NCBI GenBank assembly: GCA_017962605.1
Contig: JAGCUY010000043.1
Span: 1 to 32,659 of the forward strand
Length of the DNA: 32,659 bases
From: Kiritimatiellia bacterium
GTDB taxonomy: Bacteria; Verrucomicrobiota; Kiritimatiellia; RFP12; JAAYLN01
Direction of reading: 5' to 3'
The notes beneath the pieces are model-generated. The model saw nothing but the letters and a program-made list of their open reading frames with translations, did not search any database and was not told the DNA's origin. Made by a program: the position numbers and the translations under genes. Numbering within the stretch: the first letter of the stretch is position 1; each line of letters starts with the position of its first letter. Shown one piece after another: positions 30,571-32,659 of the stretch.

Positions 30571-31540
30571 TGCATCTGCGCCGCCGCCCATCAAGGGCTT
30601 CACCTTCATCCGTTGCCTTGGACGCGGAGGCATGGCCTCTGTCTGGGAGGCGCGCCAGCACGACCCGGAGCGCACCGTGGCCGTCAAGGTCCTCAACGAA
30701 GACATCACCTCGCGCCCCAAGGAGGTCGATGCCTTCTACTCCGAGGCCAAGACTGCCGGCTCACTCGTCCACCCTAATATCGTATCGGTCTTCGAGGTCG
30801 GCTACCAGAGCGGTTGCTACTACTATGTGATGGAGCTGGCCGCCGGCTACGACACTGGCAAGTGGCTCGCTCGCAAGGGGCGCTTGGCCGAGGCCGATGT
30901 CCTCACCGTCGCGGAGTCTGTCGGCGTCGCGTTGGAGTTTGCCTCTAAGACGCTTGGCGTAATCCACTGCGACATCAAGCCCGCGAACATCATGGTCGAT
31001 GGCGACGGCATGGTGCGAATCACCGACATGGGTCTGGCGCGTTTCCGCCGCACCGCCGACAACGAATACATTACCGGCACGCCGGCCTACATGTCGCCCG
31101 AGCAGGCATCCGGCGCAACTGCCCTCGACGAACGCTCCGACATCTACTCCCTCGGCGCCACCATCTACCATCTGCTCACTGGCAAGGAGTTATTCTCCGG
31201 CACCGACGATGAAGTCATGGAGTGCCAGCGGACGAAGCCGGCGCCTGACATCCGTGCGGCCAATCCGGACGTGAGCGAAGCCTGCGCCAGACTTGTGGCG
31301 CGTTTTCTGGCCAAGTCGCCCGCCGACCGCCCGCAGACCTGGGCCGAGGCTCTTGCCATGATACGCGCCGCCCTCGCCAATCCAGATGGCCGGTCAGTGT
31401 CCGGCCAGAAAGGGCAGGGGCGCGTAGCCCCTGCCTTATCGGCTGCGTCATCGACCGCCCCCGCCTCCTTCTGGCTTTACACGGCCTTGGCGGCGGCTCT
31501 GGCCTTTGCCATTGCCTTCGCCATTGCGCGCTTTTGGTGA
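30551..31540 (+). CDS. Membrane-anchored Ser/Thr protein kinase (Hanks type)
   Basis: 329 residues from ATG 30551 (MDARNASASAPPPIKGF). Upstream starts such as GTG 30512 would lengthen the overlap with the previous gene. The Gly-rich loop is CLGRGGMASVWEA, the ATP-binding Lys46 is in TVAVKVLN, the catalytic loop is VIHCDIKPANIM (Asp141), the metal loop is ITDMGLARF (Asp159; DFG replaced by DMG), and the activation end is TPAYMSPEQASG. The catalytic set is complete, so it should be active. A linker partly encoded by repeat A copy 3 (about residues 278-295) leads to one C-terminal membrane helix (about 304-328), with no extracellular sensor domain. It overlaps the Cys-rich gene by 20 bp. Confidence 0.93.
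   Translation: MDARNASASAPPPIKGFTFIRCLGRGGMASVWEARQHDPERTVAVKVLNEDITSRPKEVDAFYSEAKTAGSLVHPNIVSVFEVGYQSGCYYYVMELAAGYDTGKWLARKGRLAEADVLTVAESVGVALEFASKTLGVIHCDIKPANIMVDGDGMVRITDMGLARFRRTADNEYITGTPAYMSPEQASGATALDERSDIYSLGATIYHLLTGKELFSGTDDEVMECQRTKPAPDIRAANPDVSEACARLVARFLAKSPADRPQTWAEALAMIRAALANPDGRSVSGQKGQGRVAPALSAASSTAPASFWLYTALAAALAFAIAFAIARFW
31382..31435. repeat. Repeat A, copy 3: inside the kinase linker
   Basis: GGCCGG-(7)-CCGGCC at 31388-31393/31401-31406 is followed by a nine-bp stem GGCAGGGGC-GCGTA-GCCCCTGCC at 31413-31421/31427-31435. It is read in the same frame as copy 2 (P-D-G-R-S-V-S-G-Q-K). Confidence 0.88.
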
Positions 31541-31576
31541 TGTGATTTCCTGGAATCCGTTTGCGAATGAGTGATT

Positions 31577-31606
31577 GACGCCATGCCGGATGAGAGGAAT
31601 GGCGTC
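31577..31606. terminator. Possible bidirectional stem-loop terminator between kinase and AraC genes
   Basis: GACGCCAT (31577-31584) and ATGGCGTC (31599-31606) form a perfect 8-bp stem with a 14-base loop in the 78-bp gap between two convergent genes. There is no T-run, so it would be a weak or Rho-assisted terminator. Confidence 0.45.
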
Positions 31607-31618
31607 GGCTGGGAACAG

Positions 31619-32512
31619 TTACGGATGTGAAGAGGTCGAAATCGCGGCGGCGCGGTAGGCGGTTGCTGATTGGCCGGTTTCATGCTGGAAGAAGTGCGCG
31701 AAGTACCAGGGTGAGTTGAAGCCAAGCAGCGACGCGATTTCGGCAATTGGCATGTCGCTCGACGCCAACAGGTGCCGCGCCCGCGCCAGCCGCGTCTCCA
31801 GTTGGTATCGCAGCGGCGGCATTCCGCACTCCCTCGCGAAGATGTGGCGGAAAGTCCGGTAGGGAAGCCCCAGCGATGCCGCAAGCGCCTTGAAATCCAC
31901 CACGCCGTCGCAATGCTCGGCGATGTAGGCTCTGGCTTGGCGGACGATGCCCTCGTGCCGCGCACGGGCGGTGTCGCCCCCGGCCTGGGGCAGCTCTTTC
32001 AATTCCGCCAGTAGCGAGAATATCCGTGCGCTTGCCGCGTACACTGATTCCTGCCCGCCTTCGAGGATGTCATCGACTGCCGCCGCAAAGTGTTCGCGGA
32101 TGTGGGGTGTTGTATCCACTACACGGGCGCCCCCTTCGCCGCCAAGCCCGGCGCATGCCATAAGCCGTGCCGCCATGTCGCCGCCGAAGCCAATAAAGCG
32201 CGTTGTCCAGCCGGTGTCGGCGTCGGGTCGGTAGCGGTGCCAGTGCTCCGGAGCCAGCACCAGCAGCGACCCTTTCTTCAGCGTAAAGCCCCCGTCGCGG
32301 AACGCCACTTTTCCTCGACCACGCTTGACGAGGATTAACTGCCACTCATGCAGGATGCGCCCCTGCTCCCAGGTAAAGTAGTATTCGTCAGGGTGTGCCC
32401 GTGAAGGGAACTCCGCCCCAGGCGCGCTCAGCCCGACCCCCGCGCAGGTCGCATACAGCCCCCACGCCTTCTGCGTGTCGCTCACGGGGAAATACCGATA
32501 ATCGACCTTCAT
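31619..32512 (-). CDS. AraC family transcriptional regulator
   Basis: 297 residues. The N-terminal half is a cupin-like ligand domain (HEWQLILVKRGRGKVAF, KGSLLVLAPEHWHRYRPD), typical of sugar-sensing AraC proteins. The C-terminal ~100 residues hold the two helix-turn-helix motifs (DFKALAASLGLPYRTFRHIFARECGMPP and MPIAEIASLLGFNSPWYFAHFFQHETGQSATAYR), the AraC/XylS signature. It probably activates a carbohydrate-use operon on binding a sugar; its target is not known, and no regulated gene is adjacent within this window. The gene converges with the kinase. Upstream lies the octamer array, with no obvious promoter or ribosome site before the ATG. Confidence 0.93.
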   Translation of the reverse strand: MKVDYRYFPVSDTQKAWGLYATCAGVGLSAPGAEFPSRAHPDEYYFTWEQGRILHEWQLILVKRGRGKVAFRDGGFTLKKGSLLVLAPEHWHRYRPDADTGWTTRFIGFGGDMAARLMACAGLGGEGGARVVDTTPHIREHFAAAVDDILEGGQESVYAASARIFSLLAELKELPQAGGDTARARHEGIVRQARAYIAEHCDGVVDFKALAASLGLPYRTFRHIFARECGMPPLRYQLETRLARARHLLASSDMPIAEIASLLGFNSPWYFAHFFQHETGQSATAYRAAAISTSSHP

Positions 32513-32518
32513 CTACAC

Positions 32519-32646
32519 CTCCAAACCTTTCAACTTTTCAACCTTTCAACTTTTCAACCTCTCAACCTCTCAACTTCCAAACCTTTCAACTTCTCAACCT
32601 TTCAACCTCTCAACTTCCAAACCTTTCAACATTTCAACTTTTAAAC
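32519..32646. repeat. Octamer array (16 units) upstream of the AraC gene
   Basis: Sixteen consecutive 8-bp units of the pattern YTYTCAAC (CTTTCAAC, TTTTCAAC, CTCTCAAC, with TTCCAAAC variants) run in perfect register. A five-unit block also repeats with a 40-bp period (32567-32606 and 32607-32646). The remaining bases to 32659 (TTCACAAATTCAA) are decayed. This is all there is in the 147-bp stretch beyond the AraC start. Confidence 0.95.
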
Positions 32647-32659
32647 TTCACAAATTCAA

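Noticed and set aside
28146..32659. CRISPR array
   Set aside because: The repeats here are either three dispersed palindromes or direct 7-8 bp tandem units without spacers, and no cas gene is present.

Overview
GC-rich, densely packed bacterial chromosomal window with 29 protein-coding genes, one tRNA and several unusual repeats. No phage, transposase, CRISPR array or rRNA is visible. The gene content suggests a Gram-negative, anaerobic, polysaccharide-degrading bacterium. LolC/E-LolD and LspA imply an outer membrane, an IorB-type oxidoreductase subunit and an oxaloacetate decarboxylase-type protein suggest anaerobic metabolism, and there are many secreted carbohydrate-active enzymes plus an AraC regulator with a sugar-sensing-type N-terminal domain. 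My best guess is Verrucomicrobiota (Kiritimatiellae/Lentisphaeria-like, gut or rumen type); this is inference from gene content, not from a marker gene.

Layout. (1) 1-11377, minus strand: a seven-gene carbohydrate-catabolism operon, read from right to left: MATE exporter, secreted GH5-esterase-esterase fusion, GH28-like beta-helix enzyme, an unrecognised probably helical enzyme, D-2-hydroxyacid dehydrogenase, SDR oxidoreductase and an FAD-dependent oxidoreductase cut by the window edge. (2) 11378-19151: housekeeping and hydrolase genes in mixed orientation: iorB-hisA, a secreted DUF4886-type SGNH hydrolase, pgpA, a sialate O-acetylesterase coupled to htpX, gluQ and a hemolysin III family protein. 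(3) 19198-28128, plus strand: tRNA-Leu(UAA), then moxR, a DUF58 protein and a BatD-like membrane protein, a biotin-dependent decarboxylase alpha subunit, the lipoprotein export/processing run lolC/E-lolD-lspA, and argS. Many junctions are 4-bp ATGA overlaps, so translation is probably coupled. (4) 28201-32512: ruvB, then a three-gene unit of a small basic protein, an exported Cys-rich DnaJ-like protein and a membrane-anchored Ser/Thr kinase, and finally an AraC regulator.

The most unusual content is repetitive DNA. Palindromic, hairpin-rich cassettes sit in-frame inside at least four coding genes (FAD oxidoreductase, GH5 fusion, Cys-rich protein, kinase). One family has three copies in 3.3 kb, two coding in the same reading frame and one filling the argS/ruvB convergent gap. 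Arrays of 7-mers and 8-mers lie in the linker of the biotin decarboxylase, between moxR and the DUF58 gene, and upstream of the AraC gene. Several promoters share an extended -10 of the form TGG-TAnnAT, and some start codons lie so close to it that the mRNAs may be leaderless.
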